From VXPQ01 sp965248175 (GTDB taxonomy: Bacteria > Bacteroidota > Rhodothermia > Rhodothermales > VXPQ01): 64,000 nucleotides of DNA. The notes beneath the pieces are model-generated. The model did not search any database. It was given only the letters and a program-made list of their open reading frames with translations, and was not told where the DNA came from. A program made the translations under genes and the position numbers. This document shows, piece after piece, positions 35,228-43,018 of this stretch; within the stretch, counting starts at the first letter, position 1, and every line of letters starts with the position of its first letter. Location of the stretch: positions 1,550,001-1,614,000 of the forward strand of contig OZ252093.1 of the NCBI GenBank assembly GCA_965248175.1, written 5' to 3'.

Positions 35228-35634
35228 GGGACTTATATACAATACTACACAATGCCCATCATATCAGCAACTCCTGTAAACATGATATTCGTCACCTACC
35301 CGGATGAGGCGCGCAGCACCTGTGCGCCCAGCCTTTTCACAATTGTTCATGACTTCACGCCAACATTCAACAAACGCCGGTTCCATTCTGCCCTCAGGTA
35401 AAGTCTCTATACTGGTCCGGCAATCAGGAACGAGTGGGGCCTTGTTGGTGGCTACTCCTAAAGTATCAGCACCAAGTTCAGCACCGGGTGCGATCGACAT
35501 GGACGCACGACATCCATATAAAAACATGATGCCAAAACCAAAGAGTGCCAAAAACAAAACCGATGCGAAACGCGAGTATTTCATGTTGTTACCCTCGTTG
35601 TTAAACTGCTTGTGTAGTATTGTATATAAGTCCC
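35228..35634. mobile_element. 407-bp cassette bounded by perfect 25-bp inverted repeats
   Basis: The 25 bases at 35228-35252 (starting GGGACTTATATACAATACTA) are repeated exactly as reverse complement at 35610-35634. Between them is one complete lipoprotein gene on the minus strand. No transposase is present and no clear target duplication could be made out, so it looks like a MITE-type or mobilisable gene cassette. It sits 11 bp from the tRNA fragment that marks the island's right border. Confidence 0.6.
35264..35584 (-). CDS. Small lipoprotein carried inside an inverted-repeat cassette
   Basis: 106 residues. Signal peptide ending in lipobox LYGC, then a short mature protein with four further Cys (DCRTS, ECWRE, NNCEK, RSC at the extreme C-terminus), which could form two disulfides. 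The pattern CW(R)E...CEKAG...YHVYRSC is not a domain I recognise. It is the only gene between the 25-bp inverted repeats. No homologue in the window. Confidence 0.6.
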   Translation of the reverse strand: MKYSRFASVLFLALFGFGIMFLYGCRASMSIAPGAELGADTLGVATNKAPLVPDCRTSIETLPEGRMEPAFVECWREVMNNCEKAGRTGAARLIRVGDEYHVYRSC

Positions 35635-35644
35635 CTTGATTTTC

Positions 35645-35674
35645 AATGAGCAGGTCACCGGTTCAGCCCGGTCG
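35645..35674 (+). repeat. Partial tRNA-Thr 3' half, proposed island attachment-site remnant
   Basis: 35645-35665 is identical to bases 21777-21797 of the tRNA-Thr gene (anticodon loop to T-loop); the following GCCCGGTCG matches AGTCCGGTCG with one deletion and one change. The acceptor strand is missing, so this is not a functional tRNA. Same orientation as the intact gene, 13.9 kb away. The TGA stop of the DUF6580 gene (35663-35665) lies inside it. Confidence 0.7.
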
Positions 35675-36199
35675 CAGCACAGGGAATCTCTGTTCCGCGA
35701 AGGCGAATCCGCCAAAGAGCACTGCCGTGAAGAAGGCGTCGCCAAGGAGGGTGTTGTGAAAGAAAGGGATCGCGGCTACAAAGCATGTCACGAGTCCCTC
35801 GATTGTTTGCGGGTATAGCATGCCGGTCGCCCAGACGCTGAAATTCGTCACGATGAAGAACAGCACGGACCCGGCTACGGAGGCTCCCGCAATCCGCAAC
35901 AGGTTACGGTTTTTGCGCAACAGGAACCCGATGCCGATCACGCCTGCGAAGGCGAAATACACGACGGGTGCAGGCTCAAAGCCCAGGAGAATGTCACTGA
36001 GCAGCATGGCGGTGAAGACCATGGCAAGGGCGACCCCCTTTCTGGCGAAGAGTGCGCCCCCAAACAGTGCCATGGCGCCTATGGGAGCGACGTTCGGAGG
36101 ATGAGGGAGGAAACGCATCAGCGCCGCCGCGAGGACAAACGCGCAAAGCGCGCCGAATCGTAGCGTGAGGAATCGGGAACGGGAGGCGTGATCGGTCAT
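35663..36199 (-). CDS. DUF6580 family integral membrane protein
   Basis: 178 residues with five or six hydrophobic helices: FGALCAFVLAAALMRFLPHP, NVAPIGAMALFGGALFARKG, ALAMVFTAMLLSDILLGFEP, VVYFAFAGVIGIGFLLRK, GSVLFFIVTNFSVWATG and ALLGDAFFTAVLFGGFAFAE-like. The (H)PPNVAPIGAMALFGGA and SDILLGF motifs are typical of the DUF6580 putative transport family, related to ECF-type or cobalamin-linked membrane proteins. The last three codons and the stop are formed by the tRNA fragment at 35645-35674, so its C-terminus may have been altered by the island insertion. Divergent from the PIG-L gene. Confidence 0.75.
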   Translation of the reverse strand: MTDHASRSRFLTLRFGALCAFVLAAALMRFLPHPPNVAPIGAMALFGGALFARKGVALAMVFTAMLLSDILLGFEPAPVVYFAFAGVIGIGFLLRKNRNLLRIAGASVAGSVLFFIVTNFSVWATGMLYPQTIEGLVTCFVAAIPFFHNTLLGDAFFTAVLFGGFAFAEQRFPVLRPG

Positions 36200-36424
36200 G
36201 GATGCGTCGAAGACTCGCTGGTATATACTGGTATATGCAGTGTTGTTTTCAGGTGGGATGGCGTATGCACAAGATACGGGCAGGGCAACGAACGATCAAC
36301 GGTGCTGCCGCGTATACAGGCGGCGCCATTGCCTCAACGGTCTCATTTTTCTTGCGCCTCACGCCGTTTTTTGATTACTTGCAGGAAGATACTCCCTCTT
36401 CCTGCAATTCCATCCCGATTTCTC

Positions 36425-39100
36425 ATGCGCTTCTTCTCCGAACTTCGCCTCGTTTCTCTTTTTACCGTCTGTGTGCTCATGCTGACGACCCATCCTGCTG
36501 CGGGCCAATCGTCTCCTGATCGCGTGCTGGCGTTTCCCTCTCCCATTTCGGGCGAGGTTTTGCCGTCCGATCAGGGTGCGCCAGGGGCTTGGCACCGCAT
36601 CAATAAGCTGGGCACGACGGCTTCTTTGCTGCATGTGCTGGCTCACCCCGATGACGAACATTCGGGCATGCTCGCATTGTCTTCCCGGGGATGGGGCGCA
36701 CGCACGTCTCAGTTGAACCTGAACAGAGGCGAAGCAGGCGCCAACGCCATCGGCTCGGAGCTGTTCGATGCACTGGGATTGATACGTACGCGGGAACTGG
36801 TGCTGGCGGGGCGGTATTACGGTCTGGACGATTTATACTTTACCCGCGCCGTCGATTACGGGTATTCCAAGACGCTGGACGAAGCGCTCCGCAGTTGGGA
36901 CCCCGAAGTCGTGCTGGCGGACATGGTGCGGGTTATTCGCCTGAATCGTCCCATTACAGTGGTTTCCCGGTTCCATGGTTCACGGCGGGACGGGCATGGG
37001 CACCACCAGGCGGCGGGCGTTCTTACGCCTGAAGCGGTAGCTGCCGCCGCCGATCCTAATCGCTTCCCGGAGCATATTTCGGAGGAAGGACTCCGTCCCT
37101 GGTCTGTTCCGCTGCTCTTCCGGGGCGGGGCCGCTGACGACGAGCCGCACCATGTGGTCCTGGATGCCGCTGCATATAGCCCTCTCCTCGGCGTCTCTTA
37201 CGTAGAGTACGCACGCTATGGCCTGAGCCTCCAGCGTTCCCAGACGTCGGGGCGGTTCCGGAGCGGGGGAGCCCGTACGTACCGCTACGAACGGCTCGGC
37301 GAATTGCCCGCCGGTGCGGAGAACCGTCTGTCCGATACATTTTTTGCGGACATGGATACGAGTTTGCCTGGTTTGCCGGCGCTTGTAGCGGAGGAGGCGT
37401 CTCCCGAGGTCGCTTCATCCCTTGCCGAACTTCAGACCCTGGTCGACGAGGTGATGCAGGATTTCGATTTTCGGGCGCCGGAGCAGGTGGTTTCCGAACT
37501 CGTGCGCGGTTTACGTCTGGTGCACACCACGATCGACGCTGCGAAGGATATGCCGGAAACGACCTTTCAGTTGTCTGTGAAGGCGCGGCAATTCGAAGAT
37601 GCAATCATGGCCGCGGCGGGCGTGCGAATACGGGCCGAACTGGCTGACCAGGCATTGGGTGCTGCTCTGGTTAGGAATCAGGAAGCCGCTATCGCGGTCG
37701 CTGTTGCAAGTGAACTGCCTGATCGTATCGCGGTGGACAAAGTACTGGTCCTCGAGCGCAATACGGAGGGTGTCGCCGAGTTGGCCCGGTCGGATGAAGG
37801 GGCCGGGAACGAAGTGGAGCTCATGATTGAAGCGGGGTCGGGCGAGCCCCTCTTCGACGGCCCGTATTTCGAGCGCAGCAGTCCCACCGAAAACATGTAC
37901 CGGATTATGGGGCCTTCTTCGGCGTTCCATTTGCCCTGGCGTCCCATGGCCTTGTCTGTGCAGGTGCTTCTACAGGTGGATGAGGTGGAGATAGTACGGA
38001 CGATGCCCGTCACCGGCTACGTATCCCGCTTACCTTACGGTTTCCTTGCCCGCCGGGTGGAGATTCTTCCCGATGTATCCGTTTCGATTAGTCCGCGTGT
38101 ACGTGTTCTCCCGGTGGAAGATGCCGGCGCCACGGAGGCGATCCTGGTGCTCGTGCGTGTCGAGGCCATTTCGGATTCAGTTGTTGCGGACATTACTATC
38201 GAACTGCCCGAAGGCTGGACGAGCGATCCGGCTGCTATGCAGCATGCGTTCCGGAACCGGGGCGAGGTCATCGAGGCGCGTTTCATGGCGCAACCCCCCG
38301 CGGACTGGTCCGGTGAAGCAACGATCCGGGCCATGGCCGAATCAGGGGAGGGAGAGGAACGCCGGCAATATCGGAGTGGCTACCAGGTCATCGAGCACCG
38401 GGATCTGCCGCTTGCCCGTCTCCGGATGCCGGCAGAAACCACTATTCTGTCCGTGCCGGTCGCCCGGCTGGACGGGATGCAGGTGGGCTACGTAATGGGC
38501 GTGGGCGACGAGGTCCCCGCCGCAATTGAAACCCTCGGCGCCTCGGTGCAACTGCTTGGCGAGGCGGATCTGGCGAGTGGTTCCCTGGATCACTTTGATA
38601 CGATCATTGTAGGGACGCGCGCGTACGCCGTGCGACAGGACCTTGTGGAGAATAACCGGCGCCTGCTGGACTACGCTGCGGCGGGGGGCAACCTTGTTGT
38701 CCTGTATCAGACACAGGAATTCGTGCCGAATGACATGGCGCCGTATCCTGCTGAATTGCCCCGGGGGGCGCAGGAAGTCTCCGAACAGGATTCTCCCGTC
38801 CGCATCCTTGTGCCGGATCACCCTCTGTTGACCACGCCCAACGCGATTTCCGAGGCTGATTTCGACCACTGGATCGAACAGCGAGGCTCCAAGTTTTTCA
38901 CGGAGTGGGATGCTGCCTATACGCCACTGGTGGAAACGCAGGATACCGGGCAGGAGCCACAGCAGGGCATATGGTTGGCCGCAGAGGTGGGTGAAGGGTA
39001 CTACAGCTACCTTTCGCTGGCGCTTCATCGCCAGACGCCGTACGGGGTCCCGGGGGCATTCCGTATACTGTCCAACGCGATTGCGCTCGGTGGCAAATAA
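36425..39100 (+). CDS. Large exported PIG-L family deacetylase
   Basis: 891 residues. Signal peptide MRFFSELRLVSLFTVCVLML with cleavage near AAGQ. PIG-L/LmbE zinc-deacetylase domain: AHPDDEHSG (residues 73-81, catalytic Asp and two zinc ligands), LNLNRGEAGANAIG, and DGHGHHQAAG (residues 189-198, third zinc-ligand His). A long middle region of beta-sandwich-like repeats follows. The C-terminal ~200 residues (LDHFDTIIVGTRAYAVRQDL; LLDYAAAGGNLVVLYQTQEF) resemble a ThuA/glutamine-amidotransferase-like fold. It probably deacetylates N-acetyl sugars or glycoconjugates in the periplasm. Reading frame is open to 36188, but only ATG 36425 begins a signal peptide. Confidence 0.88.
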   Translation: MRFFSELRLVSLFTVCVLMLTTHPAAGQSSPDRVLAFPSPISGEVLPSDQGAPGAWHRINKLGTTASLLHVLAHPDDEHSGMLALSSRGWGARTSQLNLNRGEAGANAIGSELFDALGLIRTRELVLAGRYYGLDDLYFTRAVDYGYSKTLDEALRSWDPEVVLADMVRVIRLNRPITVVSRFHGSRRDGHGHHQAAGVLTPEAVAAAADPNRFPEHISEEGLRPWSVPLLFRGGAADDEPHHVVLDAAAYSPLLGVSYVEYARYGLSLQRSQTSGRFRSGGARTYRYERLGELPAGAENRLSDTFFADMDTSLPGLPALVAEEASPEVASSLAELQTLVDEVMQDFDFRAPEQVVSELVRGLRLVHTTIDAAKDMPETTFQLSVKARQFEDAIMAAAGVRIRAELADQALGAALVRNQEAAIAVAVASELPDRIAVDKVLVLERNTEGVAELARSDEGAGNEVELMIEAGSGEPLFDGPYFERSSPTENMYRIMGPSSAFHLPWRPMALSVQVLLQVDEVEIVRTMPVTGYVSRLPYGFLARRVEILPDVSVSISPRVRVLPVEDAGATEAILVLVRVEAISDSVVADITIELPEGWTSDPAAMQHAFRNRGEVIEARFMAQPPADWSGEATIRAMAESGEGEERRQYRSGYQVIEHRDLPLARLRMPAETTILSVPVARLDGMQVGYVMGVGDEVPAAIETLGASVQLLGEADLASGSLDHFDTIIVGTRAYAVRQDLVENNRRLLDYAAAGGNLVVLYQTQEFVPNDMAPYPAELPRGAQEVSEQDSPVRILVPDHPLLTTPNAISEADFDHWIEQRGSKFFTEWDAAYTPLVETQDTGQEPQQGIWLAAEVGEGYYSYLSLALHRQTPYGVPGAFRILSNAIALGGK

Positions 39101-39162
39101 GGTCCATGACCGAATTTGTCTTCGATTCCGAATAGTATGGCAAGGAAAGAAGGGATACCCTT

Positions 39163-40740
39163 GTGCAAGGACCAAAGATAGAAAAGGTCATTTTCTGGGT
39201 TACCTTCGGCGGGGTCCTTTGCCTTATTACCCCGCTGATTATGTTTCCGTCGGGCGGCGTTGCTGTGCTGGGCAACGCCATGAACTGGATGACCCGAACC
39301 CTTGGATGGATTCATCTGTGGTTTTTTGTGGTCGTCTTCGGTTTTCTGCTCTACGTTGCTCTGGGGAAATACGGCCGTGTTCGATTCGGCGGCCCCGATA
39401 GCCCGCCGGAGTTTTCGCTATTCAGCTGGGCCGCCATGCTGTTTTGCGCCGGCATCGGCGCCAGTGTCATCTATTGGGGCACGATCGAATGGGCCTATTA
39501 CTATACGGCGCCTCCGTTCGATATTGAACCCCGGTCCAAAGAAGCCATAGAGTGGGCCGCCGCATATGGCATGTTCCACTGGGGACCACTGGCCTGGGCC
39601 ATCTACTGTGTGCCGGTGCTTCCTCTCGGTTATCTGTACTGGAACCGGGGGCGGTCTGTCCTGCGTCTTTCGACGGCGTGCGAAGGCGCGATCGGCGCCC
39701 GGGCGGCTGCCGGCCTGCCGGGAAAGATCATCGACATCGTGTTCATTTTGGGCATGCTCGGCGGGGTCGGAACTTCTATAGGGCTCAGCACACCCCTCAT
39801 TTCCGCAGGTATTGCAGACCTGTTCAGCATCGAGCGCACCTTCCTGCTCGATGCCTTCGTCATAGTGATCTGGAGCGCTCTGTTCGGATTCAGTGTTTAT
39901 TCCGGGTTGAAAAGGGGCATCAAGATACTGAGCGACATCAACGTCTGGCTGGTCACTGCGCTGATGGTATTTGTGTTCGTGTTTGGCCCGACGATGTTCA
40001 TTATCGATTCCTTCACCCATAGCGTCGGGCTGATATTTCAGAATTTTATCAAAATGAGCTTCTATGCCGATGCGGTGGCCAAGGCCGGCAGTGCGATTGC
40101 CGCGTCAGGTACGGTTCCCGTGGCGTCCGGCGCAACCTTTTCCGAAACCTGGACCATTTTTTACTGGGCCTGGTGGGTGGCGTATGCGCCGTTCATGGGG
40201 CTCTTCGTAGCCCGCATATCGAGGGGACGCACCATCCGCGAAGTGATCCTGGGTGAGATATTCGCCGGCTCGCTCGGGTGCTGGGTCGTTTTTGGCGTGC
40301 TTGGCAACACCAGCCTGTTTTTTGATCTGGAAGGATCGCAAAACCTGACGGAGATGGTGGCTATCGGTCAGGCGCCCGAGGCGATCATAGCAACCATTGC
40401 CGCAGTAGGGGGGCGGGTGCTCCCGGTTGCTGCACCTCTCGTGGCGCTTTTTGTTGCGCTGGCTTTCATTTTCGGGGCGACAACCCTGGACTCCGCGGCC
40501 TATGTGCTTGCCGCGGTGGCCACAAGAGAGCAGGGAGAGGTCGTCGAGCCGGCCCGGTGGCATCGCATTTTCTGGGCCGTCGTACTCGGGTGTGTATCCC
40601 TTGCGTTGATGTTTGCAGGAGGGCAGGAGAGCATAGACGCACTGAAGGCGTCTTCGATTCTGGTATCCATCCCGTTGATGGTGATTCTGGTTATTCTCGC
40701 CGTATCCTTTATGAAGTGGATTCGGGAAGATGCCTCCTGA
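39163..40740 (+). CDS. BCCT-family betaine/carnitine/choline transporter
   Basis: 525 residues, 12 predicted membrane helices. Family signatures are GMFHWGPLAWAIYCVPVLPL and the conserved TM8 stretch WTIFYWAWWVAYAPFMGLF followed by VARISRGRTIREV. The Trp-rich aromatic box (FYWAWWVAY) that binds quaternary ammonium groups is present. Sodium-coupled uptake of glycine betaine or a similar trimethylammonium compound is likely; the long osmosensing C-terminal tail of BetP is absent (protein ends KWIREDAS). Start is GTG 39163, preceded by a purine-rich AAGGAAAGAAGGG (39142-39154). It follows the PIG-L gene by 62 bp. Confidence 0.93.
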   Translation: MQGPKIEKVIFWVTFGGVLCLITPLIMFPSGGVAVLGNAMNWMTRTLGWIHLWFFVVVFGFLLYVALGKYGRVRFGGPDSPPEFSLFSWAAMLFCAGIGASVIYWGTIEWAYYYTAPPFDIEPRSKEAIEWAAAYGMFHWGPLAWAIYCVPVLPLGYLYWNRGRSVLRLSTACEGAIGARAAAGLPGKIIDIVFILGMLGGVGTSIGLSTPLISAGIADLFSIERTFLLDAFVIVIWSALFGFSVYSGLKRGIKILSDINVWLVTALMVFVFVFGPTMFIIDSFTHSVGLIFQNFIKMSFYADAVAKAGSAIAASGTVPVASGATFSETWTIFYWAWWVAYAPFMGLFVARISRGRTIREVILGEIFAGSLGCWVVFGVLGNTSLFFDLEGSQNLTEMVAIGQAPEAIIATIAAVGGRVLPVAAPLVALFVALAFIFGATTLDSAAYVLAAVATREQGEVVEPARWHRIFWAVVLGCVSLALMFAGGQESIDALKASSILVSIPLMVILVILAVSFMKWIREDAS

Positions 40741-40798
40741 CGGGAGCTTATTGTCTTTGCTGAAGGGATTGCCTCCCGGGAGCAGTCCCCAGTATGCT

Positions 40799-41599
40799 CT
40801 AAAAACGAAACACGGCGAGAAACTGGGGAATGACCTCGTCGGCATCCTCGAAGCCGAACTTGTTGATCCAGATATGCAGTTCGCTTCCTGCGAAAAAGCG
40901 TCCGGGGCTTCCGGTGAGCGCCTTGCCGACATCAAGGCGTAGCTGGGGCTGCATCAGGATCCAGTACGGTGCATGGCCGCCCTCGGTATTCCGGCTGCTT
41001 TGCCACTCGGCATGTCCTTCCAGTGAGAATGCGCCGCTACCGATGTTGAACGGCAGCGCCCAGTTGAAATCGATGAGGTGGCTGTTGTCGCTTTGCGGTG
41101 CGCCGCCCTCGGCGAGTCCTGCGCTGCGATCCACCAAATACAGATAGTCGAGGTTGGCGAAGGCGAAGCCCGGCAGGTCCAGTTGCAGTCGGAACCCGGG
41201 CGTGATCTTCAGCACCTTGTCTTGCGCTCCCCAGTTTATTCCTCCCAGCGGACCTACGCCCCGGATGGGGCCCCATGCGATCTCCTTCCCGGTGATTGCC
41301 CCGAGGCTTAGGAATGGATACCATTCCATATAGATATCCCGGTTGGCGCCTCCAGCGCCGTTGCAGCACGCCATGTCCACAAAGAAGAAATTCTCGCCGA
41401 GGCCCCAGCCGCTTGCGTGCTGGAATGTGATCAGGTGCTGGGTTCCGGTGGGACTCACGACGTGATCCTCTCGTGCGGAGCCGGCCTGGTATTGCACTTC
41501 CGTCACGCTCCATCCCTGGGCGTCGGCGTTGCCACTGGTGACGAGCGGACAAGCCGCAATAAGGAGGAGGGTTGCGAGGAAGCGGAGGAATCTGTGCAT
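40799..41599 (-). CDS. Outer-membrane beta-barrel protein, Tsx/DUF5020-like
   Basis: 266 residues with a signal peptide (RFLRFLATLLLIAACPLVTS, cleavage near ADAQ). The body is a series of amphipathic strands: LITFQHASGWGLGENFFFVD, DIYMEWYPFLSLGAITG, GGINWGAQDKVLKITPGFRL, FAFANLDYLYLVD, and a C-terminal IPQFLAVFRF with terminal Phe. The GENFFFVDM and YMEWYPFLSL stretches resemble the Tsx-like nucleoside channel/DUF5020 group. A role in nucleoside or small-solute diffusion is possible, but assignment is by pattern only. Confidence 0.65.
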   Translation of the reverse strand: MHRFLRFLATLLLIAACPLVTSGNADAQGWSVTEVQYQAGSAREDHVVSPTGTQHLITFQHASGWGLGENFFFVDMACCNGAGGANRDIYMEWYPFLSLGAITGKEIAWGPIRGVGPLGGINWGAQDKVLKITPGFRLQLDLPGFAFANLDYLYLVDRSAGLAEGGAPQSDNSHLIDFNWALPFNIGSGAFSLEGHAEWQSSRNTEGGHAPYWILMQPQLRLDVGKALTGSPGRFFAGSELHIWINKFGFEDADEVIPQFLAVFRF

Positions 41600-42028
41600 A
41601 GAATGGGCAGGTTTTTTGCTTCTTGTACTGAAGGCACTATGAAACAGGCCGAAAGATACTATAGCAGCGTTTTCTGTCGGTGCATATCTTTGTGAAAATG
41701 TCGCGTTTTCCCGGGTTGCATACCTTACTGTCGAAAAGGAATCGCGATGCCGGCAGGTCGGGTACGTACACAGGAAGATGCTCCAGGGGGCGAACCGGAA
41801 CGACATTCCTTGTCGCGGCCATGCGGATGAAGCGGCCATGCGGATGAAATGGCGTTTCCGGGCCCGCATGCAGCACGAGGAGAGTGCGAGCATCTTTGTG
41901 AAAATTTCACAAATCAATACAAACCAAATCCCTACTCTTTTCGAACAAATTCCCCATGTTATATTTCCGTTCCCGTCCGGGTTTTTCGCGGTCGGGGATC
42001 TGGTTGTTAAGGTCTCCGGTAGAAAAGC
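41600..42028. promoter_or_regulatory. Intergenic region with a perfect 19-bp palindrome and short repeats
   Basis: TTTGTGAAAATTTCACAAA (41896-41914) is a perfect dyad with a TGTGA-N5-TCACA core, like an operator for a CRP/FNR-type or LacI-type regulator. A half-site with the same CTTTGTGAAAAT start occurs near 41688-41699. A 17-bp tandem duplication (GCGGCCATGCGGATGAA twice) lies at about 41816-41849. No gene seen. The palindrome is ~210 bp upstream of the sugar-operon start. Confidence 0.5.
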
Positions 42029-42029
42029 G

Positions 42030-42060
42030 TTGTACAGTGCAAGTTCATTTTGTACCTTTG
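42030..42060 (+). promoter_or_regulatory. Bacteroidota-type promoter for the Tat-exported sugar operon
   Basis: TTG at 42030-42032 and TACCTTTG at 42053-42060 match the -33 (TTTG-like) and -7 (TANNTTTG) elements of Bacteroidota housekeeping promoters with a 20-bp spacer. It lies 47 bp before the ATG at 42108. Confidence 0.6.
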
Positions 42061-42107
42061 TTCCTGTACGGATCGGTCCGTTTTTTTAACGAGTATACCT
42101 ACATCTC

Positions 42108-42977
42108 ATGTCTTTCCCCGAACTGACTCGCCGTCGATTCGTAAAAACAGCCGCCCTCGTTTCCGCAGGAGCCGGATTTGCCCCGTACGCCGCTGGCGCC
42201 GCTTCCTCTTCGGAGGCTGGGCGCCCTGCCGCCGATATACCTTTCACCCTCGGGGTGGCCACCTTTTCGCTGCGCAAATTCGATCGGGCCGAAGCGATCT
42301 CCATGATCCAGGCGTTGCATGTGAGACATATCAGCGTTAAGTCGCATCACATGCCCTATGAGGATTCCCCGGAAGAGCTAGCGGCAGGGGCGCAGGCGTT
42401 TGCGAAAGCAGGCATCGAGATCGTAAGCGGGGGCAACAACGGCATCCGGGAAGACAACGATGATCATGTACGCATGTTTTTCGAATATGCAAAGGCCGTC
42501 GGCATTCCTTTGCTGGTCATTGCTCCGACAGCGAAAAACATGCCCCGGATCGAACGGTTCGTCAAGGAATACGACATTAGCGTGGCCATTCACAACCACG
42601 GTCCGGAAGACTCGCATTTCCCAGGACCGAGAGACGGCCTCGAGGTGATCCGGGATATGGATCCGCGTGTGGGTTTATGCATTGATGTCGGGCATACGGC
42701 CCGCACCGGCGTGGATGTTGTGGAATCCATCGCCGAAGCGGGTGACCGCCTGTTGGACATGCATATGAAGGATCTGCGGGATTTGAGCGACCGGGCCAGC
42801 CAGTGCATTGTCGGCGAAGGCGCCATGCCTGTAGCCGACATTTTCAGGCAATTGGTGAAGATGAACTATCGGGGCTATGTTAACCTCGAATACGAGATTA
42901 ACGCCGATAACCCATTACCGGGCATGAAGCAATCCTTTGCATACATGCGGGGAGTGCTTGCCGGAATGGCGGCGTAA
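42108..42977 (+). CDS. Tat-exported sugar-phosphate isomerase/epimerase-like TIM barrel
   Basis: 289 residues. Twin-arginine leader ELTRRRFVKTAALVSAGAGF. TIM-barrel signature stretches: LGVATFSLRKFDRAEAISMI, ISVKSHHMPY, EIVSGGNNGI, VAIHNHGPEDSHFPGPRDGL, VGLCIDVGHTARTGVD, LLDMHMKDLRD and GYVNLEYEINADNP. Metal-binding His/Asp/Glu positions of the AP_endonuc_2 fold are present. It is shorter than the 32399 and 45607 proteins and from a different subgroup. First gene of an operon with a Gfo/Idh/MocA oxidoreductase 41 bp downstream, a pairing common in inositol and keto-sugar metabolism. Confidence 0.87.
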   Translation: MSFPELTRRRFVKTAALVSAGAGFAPYAAGAASSSEAGRPAADIPFTLGVATFSLRKFDRAEAISMIQALHVRHISVKSHHMPYEDSPEELAAGAQAFAKAGIEIVSGGNNGIREDNDDHVRMFFEYAKAVGIPLLVIAPTAKNMPRIERFVKEYDISVAIHNHGPEDSHFPGPRDGLEVIRDMDPRVGLCIDVGHTARTGVDVVESIAEAGDRLLDMHMKDLRDLSDRASQCIVGEGAMPVADIFRQLVKMNYRGYVNLEYEINADNPLPGMKQSFAYMRGVLAGMAA

Positions 42978-43018
42978 CGACAACAGGTATTTACAGAACA
43001 TACACTTCCGGAAACACC

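Noticed and set aside
35645..35720. A second functional tRNA gene
   Set aside because: Only the anticodon-loop to T-arm part is present; no 5' half and no acceptor stem.
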